The notes beneath the pieces were generated by a model. The model was not told the DNA's origin. It made no database searches and saw only the letters and a program-made list of their open reading frames with translations. The position numbers and the translations under genes were made by a program. This document shows, one piece after another, positions 1 to 5,235 of a stretch of DNA of 5,235 nt (the first letter of the stretch is position 1; each line of letters begins with the position of its first letter). The stretch is from DTSX01 sp964633465 (GTDB lineage: Bacteria; Pseudomonadota; Gammaproteobacteria; Steroidobacterales; UBA11654). The stretch is from contig CAZWGB010000072.1 in NCBI GenBank assembly GCA_964633465.1, positions 1 through 5,235 on the forward strand, given 5' to 3'.

Positions 1-334
1 CTAGTTTTTTCTTCAATTTTTTGGTATCTATATCCTTAATATCATCAAGTGCATCTTCTGCTTTTTCTTTTACATCTTCCAATGTTTTTTCCATTTTTTT
101 CTTCATTTTTTTGGTATCTATATCCTTGATATCCTCTATCGCCTCATTCACTGCATCAACCGGTTCTTCTCCTGTATATACTAAGTAAGCCACGTACAAT
201 ATAAATACAGCTATAATGGCAAGTACAAGTTTGAACAATTTCTTAAACAAAGCCAGTGCTATTAAGATTGCCAAAACAATCCCAACTTTTACAAATGTTG
301 GGTCTGTAAATACTGTCTCAATTAATGATTCCAT
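1..334 (-). CDS. Small membrane protein with 30-residue charged helical repeats (partial, C-terminus off left edge)
   Basis: I do not recognise this gene. The frame starts at an ATG (334-332) and stays open for 111 codons to the window edge, so the C-terminus is missing. Residues 1-14 are polar. Residues about 16-30 and 36-53 are strongly hydrophobic (VGIVLAILIALALF; LVLAIIAVFILYVAYLVY), separated by a basic FKKLFK turn, which suggests a two-pass membrane hairpin or one long membrane helix. From residue 57 the chain becomes acidic and lysine-rich and repeats: residues 65-81 recur at 95-111 with a 30-residue period around DIKDIDTKK. These look like amphipathic helices outside the membrane. A clear Shine-Dalgarno AAGGA lies 9 bases before the ATG, which supports the start. 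It follows the FecR gene on the same strand after 178 bases, so it may be a separate transcription unit. Function unknown; confident that it is coding, less so about topology. Confidence 0.8.
   Translation of the reverse strand, partial: MESLIETVFTDPTFVKVGIVLAILIALALFKKLFKLVLAIIAVFILYVAYLVYTGEEPVDAVNEAIEDIKDIDTKKMKKKMEKTLEDVKEKAEDALDDIKDIDTKKLKKKL
5..133 (-). repeat. Near-identical 39-base direct repeat, 90 bases apart, inside the small membrane protein gene
   Basis: Bases 5-43 and 95-133 match at 37 of 39 positions by direct comparison. The offset of 90 bases is exactly 30 codons, so the repeat keeps frame and gives the duplicated DIKDIDTKK(M/L)KKK(M/L) segment of the protein. Near-identity at the DNA level suggests a recent in-frame tandem duplication; further copies may follow beyond the left edge. 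Confidence 0.85.
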
Positions 335-343
335 GATTGTTTT

Positions 344-348
344 TCCTT
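344..348 (-). promoter_or_regulatory. Shine-Dalgarno site AAGGA for the small membrane protein
   Basis: Reading the minus strand, AAGGA is followed by 9 bases and then the ATG at 334. It is the clearest ribosome binding site in the window and fixes the start of this gene; the neighbouring envelope genes have weak sites or none. Confidence 0.6.
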
Positions 349-368
349 TTTGTTTTTTTCCTTACTTC

Positions 369-396
369 AATATAATCATTTTTCTTGCTGATATAA
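369..396 (-). promoter_or_regulatory. Candidate promoter for the small membrane protein gene
   Basis: On the minus strand, TTATAT (396-391), a 16-base spacer and TATATT (374-369) form a weak sigma-70-like pair about 35 bases before the ATG at 334. The -10 is reasonable and the -35 poor. A perfect TATAAT also occurs at 510-505, directly after the FecR stop codon, but without a convincing -35. The AT richness makes chance matches likely. The main argument for a promoter here is the 178-base gap. Confidence 0.25.
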
Positions 397-430
397 CTCC
401 TGGAGTGCTGCAGCAGTAGTATGCTGGAGG
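396..430. repeat. Small dyads and CTGGAG direct repeats in the 335-512 intergenic gap
   Basis: A perfect 10-base palindrome TGCTGCAGCA (406-415) directly follows the near-palindrome ACTCCTGGAGT (396-406). CTGGAG occurs at 400-405 and again at 424-429. No run of T follows in either direction, so it does not look like a standard intrinsic terminator. It may be an operator or a small RNA hairpin ahead of the membrane protein gene, or chance. I see no gene in the rest of the gap. Confidence 0.3.
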
Positions 431-512
431 TTTGGATGGGAACAGCTTATAAGAGAAGGAATAAATAAATATCTATTCAATATTTTTCCAAATTTTGTTA
501 ATTAATTATATT

Positions 513-1301
513 TTATTCTAATGAGTCATCCAGTTCTTTATTCCATTTAACCCATTCTGATATCAAATCTTTAGTTGAATCAATTTTTGTTTTTGATATT
601 GATAAATTCTTAAATCTTATGAAAGCATCACGTTCTTTTTTCAAAAAATTCTCAAATTCTGCTGCTTGTTTCAATTTGAACACTTCATATTCATCTTTGA
701 ATTTCAAAAACAATCTCTCTTGTTCTTTCAAATATTGATCAAAATCCTTTACAATTTTTACTACTTCTCCAGAACGAACTATGATAGTAGTATCTTCTTC
801 AGTGAGACCATCTTCTTTTAAAGGAATAATATTTACTATTCCGTTATAAACATAGTGGTCAGATACATTCTCATTTAGATTCAAACTGTATGTTGTTCCT
901 CTAATAGCTGCCACAGCAGTAGGAGTTCGGATTTTTGTTTTTCTAGAGCCCCCTTTACCTGGAATATTATACCAGATCTTGCCTTTCAAAGTATGAATCG
1001 AATTTTCATTTTGATCGTTGTAGTTTATTTCAACAAGTGATAGTTCACCAATGCGTAAAACATGTTTTTCTCTATTTTTGAGTTCACATCGAGACTTGAC
1101 TTCAGTCTTGATCTTATTATTATTTGCAAGATATTGATTCAAAGTTCCCGTTGACCAATAAGAACTATCTGTTTCTTGTACGAATACTTTACCTAAAGGT
1201 AAAGTCAAACGCCACTTCTCAATCTCTTCAGAATTTGAAAAACCAGCTAATAAAAAAAGTGACGAAAAAATTACTAATTTATTTAACAATGAGATATACA
1301 C
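513..1301 (-). CDS. Secreted FecR-domain protein with C-terminal aromatic hendecad coiled coil
   Basis: Residues 5-24 form an export signal (LLNKLVIFSSLFLLAGFSNS) with no lipobox cysteine, so a periplasmic protein is likely. Residues about 33-186 fit the FecR beta-rich domain: an early GKVFV strand, a SRCELK segment (residues 70-75) where the family has threshold-like T/S-x-S-x-A-E-L, LKGKIWYNI, and the hallmark TPTAVAAIRGT at 126-136 followed by a VYNGIVNI strand. Unlike the FecR regulators of iron transport, it has no N-terminal anti-sigma region. Residues 187-232 are a charged helix with aromatic pairs at 187/190, 198/201, 205/208, 216/219 and 227/230, resembling the N-terminus of the adjacent transglycosylase. 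The start at 1301 is GTG; a TTG four codons later would give a more typical signal peptide, and neither has a Shine-Dalgarno site. An in-frame TAA lies 27 bases upstream. GC is lower than in genes 3 and 4. Ligand unknown. Confidence 0.85.
   Translation of the reverse strand: MYISLLNKLVIFSSLFLLAGFSNSEEIEKWRLTLPLGKVFVQETDSSYWSTGTLNQYLANNNKIKTEVKSRCELKNREKHVLRIGELSLVEINYNDQNENSIHTLKGKIWYNIPGKGGSRKTKIRTPTAVAAIRGTTYSLNLNENVSDHYVYNGIVNIIPLKEDGLTEEDTTIIVRSGEVVKIVKDFDQYLKEQERLFLKFKDEYEVFKLKQAAEFENFLKKERDAFIRFKNLSISKTKIDSTKDLISEWVKWNKELDDSLE
606..743 (-). repeat. Hendecad aromatic-pair repeat in the FecR-domain protein
   Basis: Residues 187-232 repeat the pattern aromatic-x-x-aromatic with an 11-residue period. 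First aromatics fall at 187 and 198, then after one 7-residue step at 205, 216 and 227; each is followed by F or Y three residues later. A typical unit is YEVFKLKQAAE. It matches units such as YEAYEEQQAKE in the neighbouring transglycosylase. The 11-residue spacing predicts a long helix with one aromatic stripe. Confidence 0.7.
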
Positions 1302-1341
1302 AACAAATAATAAATGTCGGTTCAGTTAAAATATCATTTAA

Positions 1342-2691
1342 TCAATTGACTACTATAGAATGATATTTGTCTTTTCTGGACCAGACCCGTTCCAGATAAT
1401 CTCTCGCTTCCTGGTGCTTCAAGTCTTTGTGAAGTTTTTTATATAGTTGATCTGGAGACATGGAATTTGCTTTTTGAGAAGCAGGCTTTAATTTGGCTCG
1501 ATTCACAAGTGCTTTCGCCACGTTGCCAATGCCTGTATTATAGGCGGGCACTGCACAAATATAAGCGCGCTCATCGTCTTTGATTGATTTAAAATATTTA
1601 TGCCTGATCTTAGAGAGATATGCACAGCCCAATTCAATATTATTCCCAGGCTGGTAAAGGTAATCTCCATCGATGAACTTGTCTTTCTTGTATACGTAGA
1701 GATAGGCATCCCTAGCTCCACTTTTTGGCACAAGCTGCATGAGGCCATAGGCAGGAATATGTGATTTGGCTTTAGGGTTAAAGGCAGATTCTGTTTCCAT
1801 CACCGCAAACGCAATGATGGGATCAATATTAAATCGTTTACTCTGCTTCAGGATTTCCTGTTTATAGCGATCTGCCCTTGTGTTAATATGGTCAGACTTC
1901 ATAGGAACCTTCACCGTATAAACCGTTCTTTTTTTCCCATCCTTAGCCTTGTATGTCTTTGTTGCCACTGGTTCATTTGCAACCAGCTCGGATGCGTATG
2001 CCTTGGCTGTGGCAGGTGTAACCGTTTTTCCTTTTTTATCCACGACCTGTTTATTAAGCATTGGCTTACCATCATTTCCCTTTGCTTTGAGGATATCCGT
2101 CAATTTCCTTTGCAGTTTTTTATCTGCAATTTTCTTTTTCACTTCAGGAGATTTTTGTTGCGGCTTTTCTTTCTGGGATTCTGACGCTTTTGTTTTTTCA
2201 ACAATGGATTTAAGTGTTTTTGGTTCGGTGACCTTTTTTTTCTCCTGCGTTACTTGTTGTTTCGGCGCCTGTTTTGTTTCCTGTTTTGGAACAGTTTTTT
2301 CAACTTTTTTTATCGGTTCAGGATCAGGAGTTGGAATTTCTTCTTCAACGATCACTTCTACCGTGATCTCACCCTTTTCAAAATCAACGGATGCCCTGGA
2401 ATCAAGGTCATCATCATATTCCACATATTCCTTTTTTGACGGCGCTTTAAAATCCTGCCATTTCTCTTCCACCGCTTTCTTGAATGCTTCAAATTCCTTG
2501 GCCTGCTGTTCTTCATAGGCTTCGTACTGAGACGTAACTTCAGCAACATAATTCTTGAACTCATTTATTTCATCCTCAAACGCCTGCTGCTGGGCCTGCT
2601 GCTGCCGGTTTTTAAATTCTTCAAAGGAGTCCTGAGCAACCGTAACCTGTAACAATGCTATAAAGTAAACTATATGCCTAATCTTTTTCAT
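1342..2691 (-). CDS. MltC-like membrane-bound lytic murein transglycosylase (GH23/SLT)
   Basis: The protein is predicted to cleave the MurNAc-GlcNAc bond of peptidoglycan with 1,6-anhydro product formation, in the periplasm. Residues 1-19 are a signal peptide (cleavage likely at TVA|Q) without a lipobox cysteine, unlike E. coli MltC, which is a lipoprotein. Residues 21-84 are a helix of aromatic 11-residue repeats. Residues about 84-115 match the MltC N-terminal domain (DUF3393): KKEYVEYDDDLDSRASVDF then GEITVEV. Residues about 117-195 are a Lys/Pro/Gln/Glu-rich linker, after which MltC similarity resumes (LNKQVVDKKGK at 212-222; YTVKVPMKSDHINTRADRY at 258-276). The SLT domain covers about 268-440, with ETES (catalytic Glu301), GLMQ (316-319) and AYNTG (383-387), all intact. 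At 449 residues it is about 90 longer than E. coli MltC. There is no clear Shine-Dalgarno site before the ATG. It lies between the LPP20 and FecR genes. Confidence 0.92.
   Translation of the reverse strand: MKKIRHIVYFIALLQVTVAQDSFEEFKNRQQQAQQQAFEDEINEFKNYVAEVTSQYEAYEEQQAKEFEAFKKAVEEKWQDFKAPSKKEYVEYDDDLDSRASVDFEKGEITVEVIVEEEIPTPDPEPIKKVEKTVPKQETKQAPKQQVTQEKKKVTEPKTLKSIVEKTKASESQKEKPQQKSPEVKKKIADKKLQRKLTDILKAKGNDGKPMLNKQVVDKKGKTVTPATAKAYASELVANEPVATKTYKAKDGKKRTVYTVKVPMKSDHINTRADRYKQEILKQSKRFNIDPIIAFAVMETESAFNPKAKSHIPAYGLMQLVPKSGARDAYLYVYKKDKFIDGDYLYQPGNNIELGCAYLSKIRHKYFKSIKDDERAYICAVPAYNTGIGNVAKALVNRAKLKPASQKANSMSPDQLYKKLHKDLKHQEARDYLERVWSRKDKYHSIVVN
2107..2343 (-). other. Low-complexity Lys/Pro/Gln/Glu linker splitting the MltC N-terminal region
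   Basis: Residues about 117-195 of the transglycosylase are dominated by K, E, P, Q, T and V, with repeated KK, PKQ and EKT steps, and have no recognisable fold. E. coli MltC, as I recall it, goes from the GTITIET strand almost directly into a helical segment with no such linker. It probably works as an extended, positively charged spacer in the periplasm, possibly reaching or touching the peptidoglycan. Confidence 0.6.
2440..2631 (-). repeat. Hendecad aromatic-pair repeat at the N-terminus of the transglycosylase
   Basis: Aromatic pairs spaced i, i+3 fall at residues 23/26, 45/48, 56/59, 67/70 and 78/81. The starts 45, 56, 67 and 78 are exactly 11 apart, and 23 to 45 is two periods, with Q34/A37 replacing one pair. 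Consensus unit: F-E-x-F-K-x-x-Q-x-x-E. The last unit ends just before the DUF3393-like sequence, so the repeats follow the signal peptide and precede the folded domain. Confidence 0.75.
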
Positions 2692-2775
2692 TTTGATTTA
2701 CTTTTCAATTGATTGAGGAAGATTATTCTACCTCATCTATATTTTAATTAAAAAAGGATACACCTTATGTCTCTT
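2692..2775 (-). other. AT-rich intergenic gap with a weak hairpin between the LPP20 and transglycosylase genes
   Basis: The 84-base gap holds an imperfect inverted repeat: TGAGG (2714-2718) pairs with CCTCA (2731-2735), extended by two pairs past a bulge, with a 12-base loop. No U-run follows on the minus-strand transcript, so it is not a convincing terminator. TAGAAT or TATAGA could serve as a -10, without a good -35. Transcription may continue from the LPP20 gene into the transglycosylase gene. Confidence 0.3.
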
Positions 2776-5043
2776 TTAATATCGCTCATATATTCTAAGA
2801 TATTGTGTGCCGTTGACATCCACAGACATGATCAGGTTGGTACCGTCAACTATAAAGGGTATCGGATAGCTGTTATTTACAAGGAAACTTTCATTATTTA
2901 CACTCCAGCTGCCTGTTGTACCTTCATCACTAAATGTTCGGTCACCGGCAATTGTGAAAATACTGCCAGCCCCACTATAATCCTCATCTTCCGTATTTGG
3001 ATTAATAGTCCCCAGATAATTCCAATCACCAACCAGTGCATTCTCTTCATTCGTTAGTGGTGCAGATTCAGGCTCTGTCTTTTTACCCTGTTCTTCAGCC
3101 AAACGTGCAGCAAAGGCAATGGCATTTGTTTTCGCCACTTCAGCCTCCGCTTCTGCCACAATAATTGATTCCTGGGCTTTCAATTGGTTCAGCTTCACCT
3201 GCTCGGTTTCCTTCTTCACCTGTTCAATAGCGATCTTAGACTCTTCTGCCATGGCAGCTGCTTCGGCTGCTCGGGCATTCAGTTCAGCTTCATCAACTCC
3301 ATATTTTGCTACCATAACATCTGAATCGGCTGTGATTTGTGCTGCGCTAATTTTTGCATCTGCTGAGAGCTGAGCTGAAGATATCTGCGCGGCAGCCATG
3401 GTTGTTGCCATTTCCAGTTCCGCTTTCTGGCGAGCGCGTTCTGTTTCAGCAGCCATCTCTGCAAGCTCCATCTCATGTTCCCTTTTTTTCCGTTTCTCAT
3501 CTTCAATACGTGCAAGCCTCTCTGATTCAAGCCTATTGATCTCAGCCTTTATATCTCCAATGAGTTTTATAGCTTCTTCCACCTGACCTTCATCATGAGT
3601 GACCTTGGTAAATGGAACGATGGCTTTCTTAAGTTTTCCCTGATCATAAAGAGCCTTTCCTTCGCGGAGTTTCTCAGCCGACTTTTTCTTGAAAATTCTT
3701 TTTAATTCTTCATCGGCTTCAGACAGCATTCCTGCCAGGTTTTTCTTGGAAAGTTTCAATTTTTGAAATGCTTTTTTATTGGCATCCTTAATATTCTTTT
3801 TAGATAATCCCTTACCCTTTGCATCAAAGCTCGCGACTTTTTCACCATTCATTTTCACAACCATGAACATGTCCAACTCAGCAGTAACCAGGTACTGCCT
3901 TCCGCTCTTGCCGTCAACTTCCTTTTCATCAATAATGGTTACATTGCCATCTAGGGCAAGTTCAGCATCCGGACCCACTGAATACCCCATTTTCTCAATG
4001 CTCTTTATCAGTTTATTTTCCACCTTGTTGAGCCTGGTGCCTCCTTCATCAACAACCGTCAAAGTGAATGCAATCGGAGGTGAATCAGTGATCTTATAGG
4101 TAGCAGATGCTTCCGCGTTTTTCAAGTATCCCTTGTGGAATGCTGGCAGGCCCGTAAGATTGGGCCTGGCAAATACTTTACCACCTTTCTTACCGGTTGG
4201 ATTTGCAGTCACATAACTTTCAATATTCCCATCTTCATCGGTAGTGACCCTTTCAACAACTTTCCCATCTTCATATTTTATTATAAGAGGCATGCCCGGA
4301 ATCGGGATCTTGTTTTGTTTTTGTTTTAGATAAACATTAAAAACCAGTGGATTGGGTAACGGGCCACCGATCAAAGCAGATTGTTTGTTTCCAGATTCAA
4401 CTTCGATTTTTACACCGGATAAAATATCACGCATCTCTGTTAATACATTTCCCATAGTGATATCCTGTGAAGTTCGGAAGGGTATCGGTGAAAGTGCATC
4501 GTAAAAAGCTTTCTTGGTATAAAAGCGTGGAATAAACTCCTGCACATCCATGTAATTCTCAAGCGCAGGAAAAATTCGTCCTTCATTACTAAAACTACGA
4601 GCATCAACCACATAGCTTGAGATCTTGGTCCACAACTGATCCAGTTCTACTTTCAGGCTGTTCATATACCGTGTTTTATTCAAAACCGCAAAAACGTAAT
4701 ATTTGCCATTTGATTTTTGTTTCTTAACAACTTCTATGCCTTTTACGGATTGATTGATCGTAGACTCAGTGCTTTGTTTGAAAGTATCGCGAAAGTAGGA
4801 TGAGTTCTCAGTTTCAATAGCTTCAGTATGCATTTCGATGGTAGATGCAACCGTAACTTCAAGCTGGGCAGCAATGGCCACCTGGGCGGCGGTCTGTGCT
4901 GCGGAAAAGGTTATTCCCTCGCCAACGCCCACAAAGTTATATCTTATCGAATACTGTGGCAGTTTCCCTGTTGCAAACCACGTGGGCTCACCAGCAGCGA
5001 AAAGAAGAGAAATACTAAGAATAGAACTAACAATAATTTTCAT
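2776..5043 (-). CDS. Secreted LPP20-domain protein with Ig-like, coiled-coil and lipocalin-like domains
   Basis: Residues 1-17 are a signal peptide ending FAAG. The whole 755-residue protein contains no cysteine, so it cannot be a lipoprotein although many LPP20 proteins are. Residues about 19-127 fit the LPP20 domain: PTWF, then VGVGEGITFSAAQTAA and a helix of A-x-x-A steps, closing with a YYVFAVLNKTRY strand. Residues about 232-296 (IPGMPLIIKYEDGK, then VTTDEDGNIESYV) look like an Ig-like beta sandwich. Residues about 322-435 are a mixed alpha/beta domain I cannot name. Residues 456-500 resemble one TPR-like helix pair (ALYDQGKLKKAIVPF). Residues about 500-655 are a long Ala/Glu/Lys/Gln coiled coil with an 11-residue register at 554-586. 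Residues 668-755 resemble a lipocalin-like domain (LVGDW start, SWSVNNESF, final YLRIYERY). AGG lies 7 bases before the ATG. The gene starts 25 bases after the upstream partial gene, consistent with an operon. Likely a periplasmic or outer-membrane-associated scaffold; the exact role is unknown. Confidence 0.85.
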   Translation of the reverse strand: MKIIVSSILSISLLFAAGEPTWFATGKLPQYSIRYNFVGVGEGITFSAAQTAAQVAIAAQLEVTVASTIEMHTEAIETENSSYFRDTFKQSTESTINQSVKGIEVVKKQKSNGKYYVFAVLNKTRYMNSLKVELDQLWTKISSYVVDARSFSNEGRIFPALENYMDVQEFIPRFYTKKAFYDALSPIPFRTSQDITMGNVLTEMRDILSGVKIEVESGNKQSALIGGPLPNPLVFNVYLKQKQNKIPIPGMPLIIKYEDGKVVERVTTDEDGNIESYVTANPTGKKGGKVFARPNLTGLPAFHKGYLKNAEASATYKITDSPPIAFTLTVVDEGGTRLNKVENKLIKSIEKMGYSVGPDAELALDGNVTIIDEKEVDGKSGRQYLVTAELDMFMVVKMNGEKVASFDAKGKGLSKKNIKDANKKAFQKLKLSKKNLAGMLSEADEELKRIFKKKSAEKLREGKALYDQGKLKKAIVPFTKVTHDEGQVEEAIKLIGDIKAEINRLESERLARIEDEKRKKREHEMELAEMAAETERARQKAELEMATTMAAAQISSAQLSADAKISAAQITADSDVMVAKYGVDEAELNARAAEAAAMAEESKIAIEQVKKETEQVKLNQLKAQESIIVAEAEAEVAKTNAIAFAARLAEEQGKKTEPESAPLTNEENALVGDWNYLGTINPNTEDEDYSGAGSIFTIAGDRTFSDEGTTGSWSVNNESFLVNNSYPIPFIVDGTNLIMSVDVNGTQYLRIYERY
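3286..3384 (-). repeat. Three-unit hendecad repeat in the coiled coil of the LPP20 protein
   Basis: Residues 554-586 hold three 11-residue units with conserved positions: I554/I565/V576, A557/A568/A579, Q558/Q569/K580, L559/I570/Y581, and D562/D573/D584. The first two units are close copies (ISSAQLSADAK and ISAAQITADSD). The third has diverged. The register differs from the aromatic version in the two neighbouring proteins but the period is the same. Confidence 0.65.
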
Positions 5044-5068
5044 AATAAAACCTGTGATGTTTCAAGGT

Positions 5069-5235
5069 TTATTCATAATCAACTTTTAGAAGAATCATCT
5101 TACGGTTAACATTTACCTTTCTAAGGGTACCTTCTGTTTCTTCCTTCTTGAAGAATTTCTTTACATAACGATATACCTTAGAAGATTTATCATATTTCTT
5201 TGGATCACACCAAATTAAGTAATCAACAGTTTGAT
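5069..5235 (-). CDS. C-terminal end of an unrecognised protein (partial, N-terminus off right edge)
   Basis: The frame is open from the window edge (first whole codon 5233-5231) for 54 codons to a TAA at 5071-5069; the other two minus-strand frames have stops within the first 25 bases. The visible part is lysine-rich and shows no repeat: it begins QTVDYLIWCDPKKYD, has a basic RYVKKFFKKEE stretch, and ends with an alternating strand-like MILLKVDYE. I cannot assign a family. It ends 25 bases before the LPP20 start, so it is probably in the same transcript. The open frame and tight spacing support a real gene, but the short visible part limits certainty. Confidence 0.65.
   Translation of the reverse strand, partial: QTVDYLIWCDPKKYDKSSKVYRYVKKFFKKEETEGTLRKVNVNRKMILLKVDYE

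Noticed and set aside
1..133. CRISPR-like or mobile-element repeat
   Set aside because: Only two copies, in frame within an open coding sequence, and the period is a whole number of codons; there are no spacer-like unique segments or inverted ends.
216..419. 67-codon plus-strand open frame at the left end
   Set aside because: It overlaps the minus-strand membrane protein, which has a good Shine-Dalgarno site, hydrophobic segments and in-frame repeats; the plus-strand product has no supporting feature.
513..1301. FecR protein as an iron-uptake sigma-factor regulator (fecR)
   Set aside because: No anti-sigma N-terminal region, and no ECF sigma factor or TonB-dependent receptor gene in the window. 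Only the beta-rich FecR domain is shared.
1949..2518. 189-codon plus-strand open frame opposite the transglycosylase gene
   Set aside because: It is rich in F, S and C, which is what the antisense of Lys/Glu codons gives, has no ribosome binding site, and overlaps a gene with clear MltC motifs.
2711..2737. Possible intrinsic terminator after the LPP20 gene
   Set aside because: The stem is only 5 pairs plus 2 past a bulge, the loop is 12 bases, and no T-run follows on the transcribed strand.
3779..4099. 106-codon plus-strand open frame opposite the LPP20 gene
   Set aside because: Antisense shadow: no recognisable domain, composition mirrors the coding strand, and the minus-strand gene is continuous here.

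Overview
The window comes from an AT-rich bacterial genome. All five recognisable coding regions lie on the minus strand, so the region reads from high to low coordinates. The content points to a diderm (Gram-negative) organism: an LPP20-domain envelope protein, an MltC-type lytic transglycosylase and a secreted FecR-domain protein, each with an N-terminal export signal. Shine-Dalgarno sequences are weak or absent at three of the four visible starts. No rRNA or marker gene is present, so I do not name a taxon; a marine FCB-type or proteobacterial relative would be a guess.

Layout in order of transcription: (1) the 3' end of an unrecognised gene, 5235-5069, cut by the window edge; (2) after 25 bases, a 755-residue secreted protein (5043-2776) with an LPP20 domain, an Ig-like segment, a long Ala/Glu/Lys coiled coil and a C-terminal lipocalin-like domain; (3) after 84 bases, a 449-residue MltC-like murein transglycosylase (2691-1342) with an intact catalytic Glu and a long Lys/Pro/Gln-rich insertion; (4) after 40 bases, a 262-residue FecR-domain protein (1301-513) with a GTG or TTG start and clearly lower GC; (5) after a 178-base gap, a small membrane protein with 30-residue repeats (334 to 1), running off the left edge and possibly transcribed from its own promoter.

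Genes 2-4 look like one envelope module: a periplasmic scaffold, a peptidoglycan-cleaving enzyme and a presumed ligand-binding FecR protein. None of the three has a lipobox cysteine, although LPP20 and MltC proteins are usually lipoproteins. The most striking sequence signal is an 11-residue (hendecad) repeat built on aromatic pairs (F/Y/W-x-x-F/Y). It is at the N-terminus of the transglycosylase and the C-terminus of the FecR protein, and the coiled coil of the LPP20 protein also carries an 11-residue register. I infer that these helical segments hold the products together. The joint function is not known to me.
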